This document shows positions 21,410 to 32,808 of a stretch of 64,000 nucleotides of DNA, piece after piece. Both the position numbers and the translations under genes were made by a program. Where the stretch lies: positions 34,286,001-34,350,000 of the forward strand of contig CM114272.1 in NCBI GenBank assembly GCA_050084515.1, read 5' to 3'. This DNA is from Blasia pusilla (taxonomy: Eukaryota > Marchantiophyta > Marchantiopsida > Blasiales). Below the pieces are notes generated by a model, which saw only the letters and a program-made list of their open reading frames with translations, searched no databases and was not told the DNA's origin. Positions within the stretch are counted from its first letter, which is position 1; every line of letters begins with the position of its first letter.

Positions 21410-24205
21410 CTTTTTTTGCCTAAGTGGCCCCTCCCCAAGTTAAGTTGTTAGAACGGCCCCTTCACCTAGAAAAGTCCATCTACGGAAGAAAAATTATCGG
21501 ACAGTCAGGTTACTATTCTACTACCTTGAATCGTCAGACCAGTACATGGTCCGAAAAATATTACAAGAGTAATGTGAAATACTTGTGGGATAGAAATGAG
21601 AATACAATGTCATTAAAGAAGTACAAAAAAAAGAAGCCTTGAGGTTTAGGAATATTGACTTTAAGGAAACCTCTCTCATTAGAACTTAAGGCAACAGGCC
21701 ATTCTAATTGGCATCAAGAAGAGTAATACTTTGTTTACTCAGACATGAGTTTTGTTTTCCCCTTAGCATGTTTATAGATTTTACCTTTGTCAAGGCTTCA
21801 TACCTTGTATCACACATGAAACTTGCAAAGGTCAATGGAAAGCTATCAGACATTGTACCTTTAAAATTTCATCCAACCCCCATGTCATTCCTATTTTACC
21901 TAATCTTCATACACCACCTACTAGAATCGGCACCTCACTGATAGACCTTGACTTAGCTACTTACATTAATCATAGTTTGGCATCCTCTCTTGGAAAGTGT
22001 ACATGATTATACCTTGTGAGTTATACTCCATTCATGCATTACATTCACTCAATTTCACACTCTGATATCAATTGCATATGTTACATCTTCTAATATGTGT
22101 CTTTGTTTATGCAAACATGATCACTACACTTATCTCACACTTGCAAAATATTCTCAAAATTTAGGAATCTCACAATTTTGAAACGTGAATGTTTAGCGAC
22201 TTTTTTGCCACAATTTTCATGTCGTCCAATTTCTTTTAAGCATATATGCTATAACTATCACTAGAATTTTGGACCATTATTACAATTCCACATACTATTT
22301 TGCAATTAATATGCAAATTGGTTGCTTCAAGTTCATTTTCATCTCTATTATAAATGTCATTTCATATATATTTTTCACTTCTACCAAAGGCATTACCACT
22401 ACCATTACATCTTCTTAATAACTATGAAAGCGCTATTTCTGTCTATCAATAATTTTCTACATTTTTGGATTATGAGGTTTCTTGTATAAGATGCATTTTC
22501 ATTTCTTACTATGTCCACTACTTGCCTTGCAACAAGCTCTCTTATATAGTCAATTATCTTTTTCACATTTTCCCTCACTCCTTTTGCCCATTTCCCTCCA
22601 TAGATGGAAGCAAGGAGACCTTCAAGCACGCTATACTATGCTACTAATTTTTCCTCCACCAGAGGTGGTTGTGCAAGCACAAGCCACTCGTGCTGATGAA
22701 CAGGCTGATCCAATACGTCCTATCATTCCTCTTGTTGACTACAAAGCGATTCTTCCCCAGTTGGATAGATTTTAGAATAATAACACTAGTTGCAATGATA
22801 CAATTCATACCTTTCAAGACACTTTATCTACACTGTAAGAAGAAAATGGTATAAATGTTGGGAAGGTGTCAGGGTTTGAACAAAAACTCCATGATGCTCT
22901 TTACTACTTTAAGAATTTGGAAAAAAAAAATCTTCAAAAATACACATCACATGATACAAGTGAACCCAAAGTAGCACTTACAAGGTGCCTTGATATGTTC
23001 ACTTCTCCAAAAATGACTATAATCAACTTCAAGTTCCTCCCATGTTATTCACCACTTCCAAAAAATTCTTACTCTAAGCTACCCTTCTTGATGAAATTCA
23101 ATAAGTTTCTATACATTGGATATCTTTTCTTTGGAAAATGGATTATGTATCTGATCTTTTCCCATACTATGCATACATGTTATCTTCTCACCCTCTATAT
23201 AGTCTTAGGTATTCTACTACCTATCAATGAATGCTATAATTTCTCTACAACCTCACTGAATTATACCACCCCAAGTTCTTCTCTATTGAATACGTATTTC
23301 CATCTCCTCCGAAATGGAATTATCTTGCATACGTTTTTCCATCTCCTTTGAAATGGAAGTATCTTGCATACGTATTTCCGTCTCCTTTGAAATGGAAGTA
23401 TCTTGCATACATCAAGGTTAAATCCTCCCACATCATTATAATTTCTTCTTACCTATGGAATTGTACTTCTATTTAATTTCAACCAAACCATCTTCATATC
23501 TGCGATCATCCCTAATTACATCATGGAGACTCCTCATCAAATCATCCTCATTTGGGTAATCTATGTGCTTTTCCCTCCTCTTGTGCCAACGTTCATGAGA
23601 AGAGCTATTGATACATTCTAGTCTTGAGGTCAATTGCCATCCCCTTAGCATTTTATCCATCATTCCAAGCTCAATTTCTTATAGCTCCATTCACCCTTAT
23701 CCGTAATACTAATATGTTTCTTGTACTATGCCCGTGTGACAAGTTTCATTCAATTTAATTACCTTTAAATGACACCAATTTAGAATAGAAAGATCTTAAA
23801 AGGATAAGTGTCAAGATAGGGTTTCTCTTTGAATCTATATCATTATGGATAACACTACATGCATAATAAGACAAAATAGTGCCAAAATAAGACAAAATAG
23901 CAATATTTTATTATTGTGGTGGAAATTTATTTGGGAGGGAATATTGCGTCCATAGTCGCATGTTTTTTGGGGAAGGGATAGTATAGGTGTTAATAGTAAC
24001 AGTTTTATTTAGTAGTGGAAGTAGTGGAGAATTTGTATGTGAGAGGAGTGAAGTGAGGAATTTATACACATAGTGAGGAGTGGGTTGTCATAAGAGAAAC
24101 TTGGTCATCATACTAGTTTTATAGATTAAGAACTGATTTAGTAATACTTCAACGCATATTCTGCCTCCCACCGATAACAATCACACCTTTCTTCATTTAA
24201 ATTGA
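21410..24205. other. AT-rich transposon debris
   Basis: No intact gene. A second taagtggcccc motif at 21421 repeats the outer sequence of the adjacent TIR element. Plus-strand frames near 22640-23010 look weakly protein-like but have stops. A possible Helitron right end occurs near 24123 (ttttatagA followed by T) and a gcccgtg motif near 23728, suggesting another decayed Helitron copy. Confidence 0.35.
23291..23407. repeat. Three tandem copies of a 39-bp unit
   Basis: Units at 23291-23329, 23330-23368 and 23369-23407 share tacgtatttccatctcct followed by gaaatggaagtatcttgca, with a few substitutions. The unit length is a multiple of three, so frame is kept through the array, but no gene is evident. 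Confidence 0.9.
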
Positions 24206-24240
24206 CTAGTACGGTGCCCGTGCAATCCACGGGTGCATTA
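24206..24240 (-). mobile_element. Helitron 3' terminus with hairpin
   Basis: On the minus strand a 6-bp stem hairpin (CCCGTG-GATTG-CACGGG, 24217-24233) is followed by CACCGTA and CTAG, then the host T. This is the classic plant Helitron 3' end. Related ends are at 55349 and 60061. Confidence 0.88.
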
Positions 24241-25689
24241 GGGGACAATACTCATGGAAAAGGGGAAAATACACAAATGTGGGTTTGAATATTTTTTGAA
24301 TATTTTTATTTCAGTCAAGTATTTTATTATACACCACATTTCGTCTGTAGTCACCTTCATTATTTGAATGTTCATCCTTTCCTATGGTAACGTGGATGGA
24401 ACTTCTCTTCACTATTCTAGATTCATATAAATGACCAGGAGAAAATACGGGAGTAGGCGAGTATATACCAAAATTTTGCAAAGTTTGACCTCGAGACTTA
24501 TTAATAGTCATAGTAAAAGTTGGGCGAATAGGAAATTGAAACCAACGTAAATCAAATGGCAAACCAGAATTGAACGTAATCAATGAGATACGTGGAATAA
24601 AACTTAATATCCAACATCTTTTTCGGTGATGATTTCTACATCTATGCAATGTTGCATAAATCCATGAATCATCAATCTTGTCTAAAGAAATCTTGTCAAA
24701 ATAGCTTTATCTCTAAAGAAACCAATGTCATGGAATTGGCTAGTAGATATGTCATAGATCAAATCAATAAGAGCGTATATCTTATTACTACTAGTAAAAA
24801 TTTCAGATGGTAAACGTATAAAGTCTTCTCCCAAATGAGGGTGCAAAGGTTCACGACCCTCTCCCACTTCCAATAACCAATCAGCAAAAGCTTGTTGTTC
24901 AACACGCAAATGACCTTCCAAACGTTGAACTTGCACGTTTGTTGTCAACTTCATGACCTTTACATTAGACCAAAGAGATAACCTCTTTATGGTAGCTTGT
25001 ATGATTTGGGATCAATTCCCATAACAAATAATAGGCAACACTTAACGAAAGTCACCATCAAATGTCATAATTTTTCTGTCAAATTCTAGTTGTCGTAGAT
25101 TATCTAAAACAACTCCCATAATATCTTGTAAAGTGCAATTGACTACCTCAAATGCATGACGATGAATCATAGATGCTTTGTCCCATATAATGAGTACTGC
25201 ATCCCGGATTAAGCGTGCTCCATCACTATCAACTGATAAACTATAAATGACAAAAGGAAGAAAATTAGAATTATAACACTAGGTCTTGAACTCATTAGAT
25301 TTTATGTATTCCTAGAATTGCATGTAAGGTAGCTAATGATAGTTACTTGCATGTAGAGCTCTTAGGAAGATTGATGGGGATGTTGAAACGCAAATGTGCA
25401 GTTTGTCCTCCGTCTAACAATAGAGCAGCTATTCCGGATGATGCTACAATCAATGCTATAACTCTTGCACTCCTTATGCTTGTAAAGAGAATATTATATA
25501 AAACTATCTTTCCTGTTCCCCGGGAACATCGATTAAATTTTTTCTTGAAGATATTGGAGCATTCATTCATATTTGATCAAAATGGTCATGTATAGCATCC
25601 CAAATAGCACATTTTGATTCATTCAAACACGCTTCTCCCAATTGCACTTGCTCGATAATTCTTTTGTGTCGTATGATAGCTCTTGTTCC

Positions 25690-26095
25690 TCCAAATATGA
25701 ATGTGAATAAAGGTTTTGGAAATTAGCTTCATGCATGTAAGGAAATTCAGATAGTCTCTTTTCTTGATCTTGTAAATAATAATGAACTTCCAACAATGCA
25801 TTGTTAATGACAACATCATCAACACGAAAATTAGGGATTCTGATTTTTTGAATAAAGACTTTGGAAATTAGCTTCGGACACGTAAGGAAAGTCAGATAAT
25901 CTCTTTCCTTGATCTTGTAAATAATAATGAACTTCCAACAATGCATTGTTAATGGCAGTATCATCAACACGAAAATTAGGAATTCCTATTTTCTGAATAA
26001 AGGCTTTGGAAATTAGCTTCGGACATGTAAGGAAAGTCAGATAGTCTCTTTCTTTGATCTTGTAAATAATAATGAACTTCCCATTTTTTGAAGTG
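25690..26095 (-). repeat. Triplicated ~147-bp segment inside the Helitron
   Basis: Three tandem copies encode versions of a peptide resembling INNALLEVHYYLQDQ followed by KRLSDFPY. The shared DNA gtaaataataatgaacttcc occurs at about 25774, 25917 and 26066. The middle and outer copies differ by a few percent. The copies sit between the helicase Walker A region and the Rep region. Confidence 0.9.
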
Positions 26096-29000
26096 AAAGA
26101 TTTTTGAAAAATATCCAAATTATCGTTAGCTTGTTGAATGCACAAAATAAGATATATACTATTAGGAAGAAAATGAATAATGTATGGAGTAGAACTAATG
26201 AATTCTTACTTAAAGTCGTTCATATAAGAGATTTTCTACCAATGGAAGCAAGAATTTGACTCCACAATGTTGCAGGCTGAGCAGATGTATTGTAGGCTAG
26301 AATAATCGCAAATAGACGATGAAGTGAAGATCCTATACAGATCATAGAAGCTTCTTGAAAGCAAGAGAACACTTCCCTGTCATCCTCAAGAAGTGGCAAT
26401 TGAATTGTAGACTCCTTGAATGTTGGACATAATATTCCACTGACAGTTCTCAAGCATTTGTATGTGGTTACTCATGGAATATGATGGAGGAGTAATTTCA
26501 ACATGACGTTCTCCTTCACCTACGAAGAAGTGAAATAAATCAACTCATCCCAATATATAAATACATTACTTTAGATAGTGGCACACAAAAGAAAATGTAC
26601 TAAAAAAACTTCAAAGTATTCTCCTGGATAAGTAAGGTATAAGCGTTTATTAGAATTCATCTCTTATTACTCCAATGATAATGTGAAGGAAATATCTATT
26701 TGTAGATATTGTCAAAAAGTGGAGTCACATAGATTGGTTGCAAACCATTGTGTCAAAGTCATCTCTTTATTTACTTGCAGAACATCTTGAGGAGCGTCAA
26801 CATTGTTGAAGTAGACTATTTACCGCTATGGAATATGAATTGCTAATCGCACAATACTTGGAAGTCCAACATGCCTTTGCAGAAGAAAATATCTGGAAAA
26901 ACAATAATTCCAAGTATTGAAGTAAGGAAAATGAAGTAATGTTGGAAAATACAATATAATGTAGAGCAATCAATTAGCAAAATCATACCTTGGATCAAGA
27001 TATGACGTCGTCTTGCCAACACTGTTGATTGCGTTGGATGTATCCAAATCCTTTGACAACTTAAATGACATCGCATCAATCCCCTTTTATACATACGTCA
27101 CGACAAAAACTATACTTGTGATCTCCAAGTTAATGTGACAACCAAAGAGTGTGCATAACATAGGATTTTAGGGCATAACCTAACAATTATCCAACGGATG
27201 TTTGCCCTTATCTATCGCCCTCCCATTCTTCAATCTACAAAAATACAATGACATAACAAGACCTCATTACATTGGCGTCATATGCTATACAATAATAAAG
27301 ATAAGCCAAGATGAAAATATCCTTACCTATAATAGATGGGGTATTCATATTTCGTATCGGTAGTATTGGCCGCAAAAGCTTTGGGATAACCTTTTGTATA
27401 TTTTTTCTCCTTATCCATATATGGTGTACTTGGATTTAATGCTCCATATGGCCCGTTAAGCATGCAATTAAAAACAATAGAATGCAACCTTGGATGGGTA
27501 GATTGATTAGGGATTTCAACGAAAGAAGATTATCATAATCATAAGTGGTACGTGGTTTATCCTCAAGCCCTAAAATAATAAGCACTTGCATATGCGGCAG
27601 ATCTTATTTTTGGAATTCCGCCACATGGATGCATCCTACAACTCGACCAAATATTTTCTTGTCAATGATTAGTCGTAAAATCCCCTTTTTTTCTTCTTAA
27701 AAATTTCCACGACCAAATCTGGTCGATCTGCGACTGATTGACCAAGTAATAAGGCTAATGTAATCTCCTCCCACTTAGGATTGGATGTTATGGTCAAAAG
27801 GTACTCAAGTTTACCCAAATGTCTTACAATTCCCATTGCATCCTGATACAATTGATGCATATGATATGGTCCTACAATAAAAGAAGAAGGTAATACAATG
27901 CGTCTCCCAAACTTTCGAATATCCACATCATGTCAATGCATGGTATTCTTTAAACCTTGGTATAATTCAACCATTAACTCCTTTTGATTCAAACAAATCC
28001 ATCATAATCGTTCATTTCTAAAGTGGCATATATAGAGGTTAACCATATATTCTTGAGCAAGTCGACCAAATTGCAATAACTGATTGTCATCTTCCCTTCC
28101 AATCTGCCTTTGAAGTCGAAAGCATGTAAATTGCAAGGCCATTACACTCTTTGTTCTTCTTTCCTCAATAGCATCACCATCAACTCTCTCGTCATCTATG
28201 CCTTCATCTGAATGTTCAATGTATCCCTCTTCCCTATGAATAACATGGTCCGGTCCTTGGTATCCAAAACTCTTCAACGGTATCCCAAGATGCCTACCTG
28301 CTTCACCGTAGATAAATAACAAAATCAAGTATAATGGAATATATGCTTCACCAAGGTTAGATATACGCCTCAATCCTCCTCCATGCAATCGTACAATTAT
28401 ATCACGACGGTCAACGTGTTCACTTCCATCACCCCGAAAAATAACAACAATCTTAGAATCAGTTGGTAAGTTATAACGCTTTGTTTCCATACTTCACTTA
28501 CTTGCCTTGAGGATGATCCTCGTATTTAGATCACTTGCTTCATATGCCATATGATGAAAGATCTTCACAAATGGATTGTATTGATGTGACATATCTTGCA
28601 GCCCTTTCAAGATATATATTAAGATCAGAAGCTCTAGACATAGTTCTTCCTCGATTTTCCACTTCATTCGTGGTATCATGAATGTAGAGTTAAAAAAATT
28701 GGGGATGGCCCCCTATATCAAGATGCAAGGGTCCAATAGAATGATAGATGCCACCTTCAACCCTAAAGTGTCTAGTACCACAATTTTTTCATTTATATGC
28801 AATCCAATAGATGCAAGTTGAAGTGCAGAATTGTAAGCTCAAGCATGTGAAAGAAAATGAAGACTTCTAAGGACCAACACCTGCAATCAACATTTTTAGA
28901 AATGGAGGAGACGATTTCAAGAGGGGTAATTGTATTCTCCCATGGCCACAACACATATCATATGGTAAAATCACTAAACTTAAAACTTTTGACCTTTTCA

Positions 29001-29664
29001 CATTTCCAATGCAAGGCACGATATGACGAGCATATCTCTATCACAGAACCCAATGTATGACAACCGCTAGTATGATTCAAACTCCTTTGTAATCGCAACT
29101 TCCTAATATCACTTTCTTGGAAGTTTGGTCTCCTTGCAATATTGAGTAATGTATTTACTCTCACAACCCTATCAATAGTAGACAACTAGAGAATTTTAGA
29201 AGCATTTGGTATAGTGGAACTTTGAAGAGGCAACACAACTCCACTAATGGTAGAAGACACCGAATCTACTCTTGACCTTACTTCATCCCCAACATGGGGA
29301 AGGGTTCAAGAATTGTCGACGATATCATGTTCATCCTCATTAGGAAGAGTGGTAGATAACTCAACTCGTGGTATAACATGAGTATTTGGACCGATTGTGG
29401 ATGCATTCTTGATAGCTTCATGGAGTCCACAATTAGGTAACTCAAGTCTTGGCAAAATATGAATGTCTTCTCTGGATTGAAGATGAGCTTCTTAATTTTC
29501 TCCCACCATTACTCCATCCTCATTGGAAGGCCTGTGTAAATATGAAGATATTTAGAAAAATGGGTTTGAGTGAGGATATATATACAAAACAAATATGAAC
29601 AATCAATAGGTTTGATTGAGGATATGTATACCTTATGAATTGACTATCAATAGTCGAAAGCTCT

Positions 29665-30298
29665 CTAGTTGGAATAGTTGGAATGTTCTCAACTTTAACA
29701 TGAAGTCCTTTCCTTCTTTTCCTATACTCTCGATAATATGTTATCTTTTTTTCTTTGAGAACTTCTATTTTATGTGCACGCACAACATTTTTTTTTTGGA
29801 GCTTCGCCTTATAAAACCTTCCAAAAATCGCGTATATCAACAGGATTCAAGGAAATCAAAATTCTGGAACAACATAGGAATTTTAAAACAAAGAAAATTA
29901 GAAGTCATTATCTTAAAGGATGGAAATTTGGACTCAAGAAATTTTTGCCAATTAATTGAACTGACATTGGAGATATTTCAAGAGATGGTTTGACTTCAAT
30001 GTTTGTTTGTTGTGCTAAAATTTCCTTACAACGACAAAAAAGAGAATAAAAAAAGAAGAAAAAACCGAAAGGGAGAAAAAGAGGGGAAAAAAGATCAAGT
30101 TTAGCGGCCCAAACTATCCCTACCCTAAATCGACCCTACAACCCACCTAACCGTGGCCTTTGCCGATTACATCCGACTAGTTGGAATAGTTGGAATGTTC
30201 TCAACTTTAACATGAAGTCCTTTCCTTCTTTTCCTTTACTCTCGATAATATGTTACCTTTTTTTCTTTAAGAACTTCCATTTTATGTGCACGCACATC
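29665..30298. repeat. Direct repeat, two ~120-bp copies
   Basis: 29665-29787 and 30178-30298 are about 95% identical, starting tagttggaatagttgg and ending atgtgcacgcaca. They are separated by about 390 bp with poly-purine tracts. This may mark a duplication near the 5' end of the Helitron. Confidence 0.88.
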
Positions 30299-32808
30299 AC
30301 TGACAGAGTTTAGAGTTATAGCTCTTCAAAATTTAGAGTTGAGACCTTGTAGCTCACTGACAGAGTAGGCTTATCATGTGTTATGGGTTCAGATCAAGTC
30401 ATTTTAGATCTTTTTAGCCATGAACTTGCTACGGTTCTGTCATTGCAGGTTCTATACTGATGCCCTTAGGATTTCGAGTGTCGCTGAAGTTGTGTGGACT
30501 TGTAGCTTGATCGCTGTACATTTAAGTATTCGAGTTGAGTACTCTTAGAGAGCGTGAAGATGAGATAATACAAAGGGAAAGAAGGAGATGTAGGATGCAT
30601 ATATAAAATTTCAGAGCTTATCCCTGAAAACATTCATTTTCCAAGTAAGATTACATGTCTTAGAGCATAATCTGGATGTTAACTACTACACCTTTCCCCG
30701 ATTGCCCTTTCTTAGGCCTTTTTTTAGTCTCCTCTGGGTCACGGGTTGAATTAGTGGGCACATGAATATTGATCTGTGATACTCTAGGAGATGGAGAGTA
30801 GTTTGAGCCTACTACGTGTTTCTTGACGCTTCTTTGTAGATGCTCCCTCGGACGCACACTCTCTTCCAAAATCCGGCCTCCTTACATGGTACAGTGGGGT
30901 CTCTTGGACGTCTATGAGGACTTCATTTCCCAAGGGCTCAATTGGCCTTGGAAAATACCCCTTGTCTGATATATTGGGCTCCCCTCTAGGAGGAAGGGAA
31001 TCCGTAATCGCGTTTTCAAGTCGGGTGGACGCTCGAGGCGGAGTCTCCCCCCACCCCAGAGAGGACTGATCCCAAAGTGCGATTTTTTCCATTTGCTCCA
31101 TCGGACAGGGATACCATTTTGAACTATCTAATGGCTCCTCATCGGCTTCCTTCACATCAAAATGCCTCTTTGATGAAGCCACCTTGACTACACTCTTTCC
31201 CTTTCCTTGGGTGGACTTCCATGCAACTATTCTCGTTGCCATACCGATTGTCTTGTTTGCTGCCGTGTATTCTGCGCCTGTGTGTTGGGGGTACTCTGAA
31301 GTTTGGGAGGTGAAGCTGAACCTGGAGCAATACTTGGGGCGGAAGCTGGAAAAGTAGTTGAGTGGGAGTGGGAGCTGCTGACCACTCTGTAGAGTACCTA
31401 AATTGCAGGAACATTATTAGCAACATTTGAGCTCAACGGAGCGACAACGTAACTCAAATTGTGGGAGCTGCCGACCACTCTGTAGAGTACTTGAATTGCA
31501 AGAACATTATTAGCAACATTTGAGCAACATTTGAACACACAATATTAGAGCCCAATAGTATTAAGTTGTAATAGATTGTATAATCTAATCTTGTAAAGAA
31601 TGATTAAATGGCCTGTAAAGAAAGGAGTAAAGACCATATGGGGAAAGAGTAAAGATTGGACGTCACCTGAGACCCGATCCTGATCGAAGTGCGCACACTG
31701 ACTTTGGAGCTCTTAAATTTTTTTGTAACTCAAGCCCTGACGCCCCTCTTCGAATAGCAAGAGGGACACTAAATTGACGAATCTCCCTCCTCGAGCGGAT
31801 CTAACTATCTTCGAGGAAAATTCAAAAAGTTGTTAAATACGAACCATTTTCACGACGGAAGTAACAAAACCTAAGTATCCCCATCCAACGGCTACCACCA
31901 GTTTAGAACTGCGGAGCTCACACAACACACCACCCAAAAAAACGTTGCATTTTAGTTGGGCCAAAAGCTCCGGTGTGTGCGCTGTGAGAAGACACTCTTG
32001 GATATTTGCATAGGAATGCCCCCTTCTTCCTTTTCTGGTCTTGTTGTGGCCTTCAGGTTTTGACTCTTTGAATCCCCCTCTTTTGTATTTCCGATGGGTT
32101 TTCCACTTTTCCATCACTCATTTTTATCGAAGTGCATCTTTTTCGATAAAAGATATTAGCATAGATTAGTAAAGACAAGTAAGAACTGAGAGACCACGGA
32201 TCCCCATTAATAATGGCAGGTTTCATTGTGATCCCTCGATTAGCAACAAATTTTACGGGAACTACGGGAATAAGCCTGGACCGGTAGACCCGGGAAGTTC
32301 TCGGACATTGGACACAGCGCCGTTGTTGTGGTTTCCTCATTCGAAATTTTACGAAGGGATCAGTAGCGAGGGAAAATTAGGGGTGTTCAACACACTGCGG
32401 CTAGTGGTGACAGCGAGGGCGTGCGCAGCTGCTTGAGGCTTTGTTGTGGAACAGCTTTCTTTCAACAAAACCCGAGGGGGAAGGCGCATCTTCCCAGGTT
32501 GATTGCACGCGGTGTGTTTGCGTGCGTCCGTTCACAGTAGAGCTTCCCCGTACCTGCGGGTGAGAAGCCTCTAAACGAAGAAAACAGAATTATTCTCAGT
32601 TTTTACTGTCCGTGTTTGTCCATTACGATTTTGGAGGTGACGGGAGCTAGAGATTTCTCACAATCTGGTAAATGGCTTGGACGTAGGTAGGGGTGATTTT
32701 CTGAAGTAGGTGAATGTGGGGCGCGCAACGATAATGTTCTAAAAACTTTAATGTGCTTTACAGACAGTAGAAGTTCGCCGAGGGTTCGAGACTTTGAATC
32801 TCCCAACC
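30299..32808. other. Unassigned region with one minus-strand frame
   Basis: A 152-codon minus-strand frame at 30784-31242 is charged and Pro-rich (contains DQSSLGWGETPPRASTRLE) and overlaps another frame at 31157-31426. Neither has motifs I know, and both may be retroelement gag remnants. A short direct repeat (ccgaccactctgtagagtac) occurs at 31377 and 31471. From about 32340 the sequence is likely the UTP11 promoter and leader. Confidence 0.35.
32020..32150. repeat. Dispersed repeat, copy 1
   Basis: A block of roughly 120 bp (containing ttttgtatttccgatgggtt and cactcatttttatcgaagtg) matches 54630-54735 at about 85%, in the same orientation. The two copies bracket the gene island. Confidence 0.85.

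Larger units (their letters stand above)
24206..29185 (-). mobile_element. Decayed autonomous Helitron (RepHel pseudogene)
   Basis: Reading the minus strand from about 29185 to 24311, broken frames give in order: the Helitron N-terminal zinc region (ICSSYRALHWKCE), the LPLLKSSPPFLK segment, the helper region with QDMSHQYNPFVKIF, the Rep endonuclease neighbourhood (KRYNLPTDSKIVVI; GRRIVLPSSFIVGPYHMHQL), the HUH-like motif DLPHMQVLI at 27583-27597, a PIF1-type helicase Walker A (RGTGKIVLYN near 25500) and motif Ia-like ASSGIAALLLDGGQTAH, and the C-terminal NKSRGQTLQNFGIYSPTP. The 3' terminus is a canonical Helitron end, a short hairpin then CTAG before T (24206-24233). Many stops and frameshifts are present, and the second HUH histidine is Gln. 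The 5' TC end was not located and may lie beyond 29185. Confidence 0.9.

Noticed and set aside
23291-23407. Possible CRISPR-like array
   Set aside because: Three directly abutting 39-bp units without spacers in plant DNA; a plain minisatellite.
23722-24124. Candidate ~400-bp Helitron between a gcccgtg motif and a ttttatagA/T end
   Set aside because: The right end looks acceptable, but the left end lacks a CTAG-type terminus and a proper hairpin.
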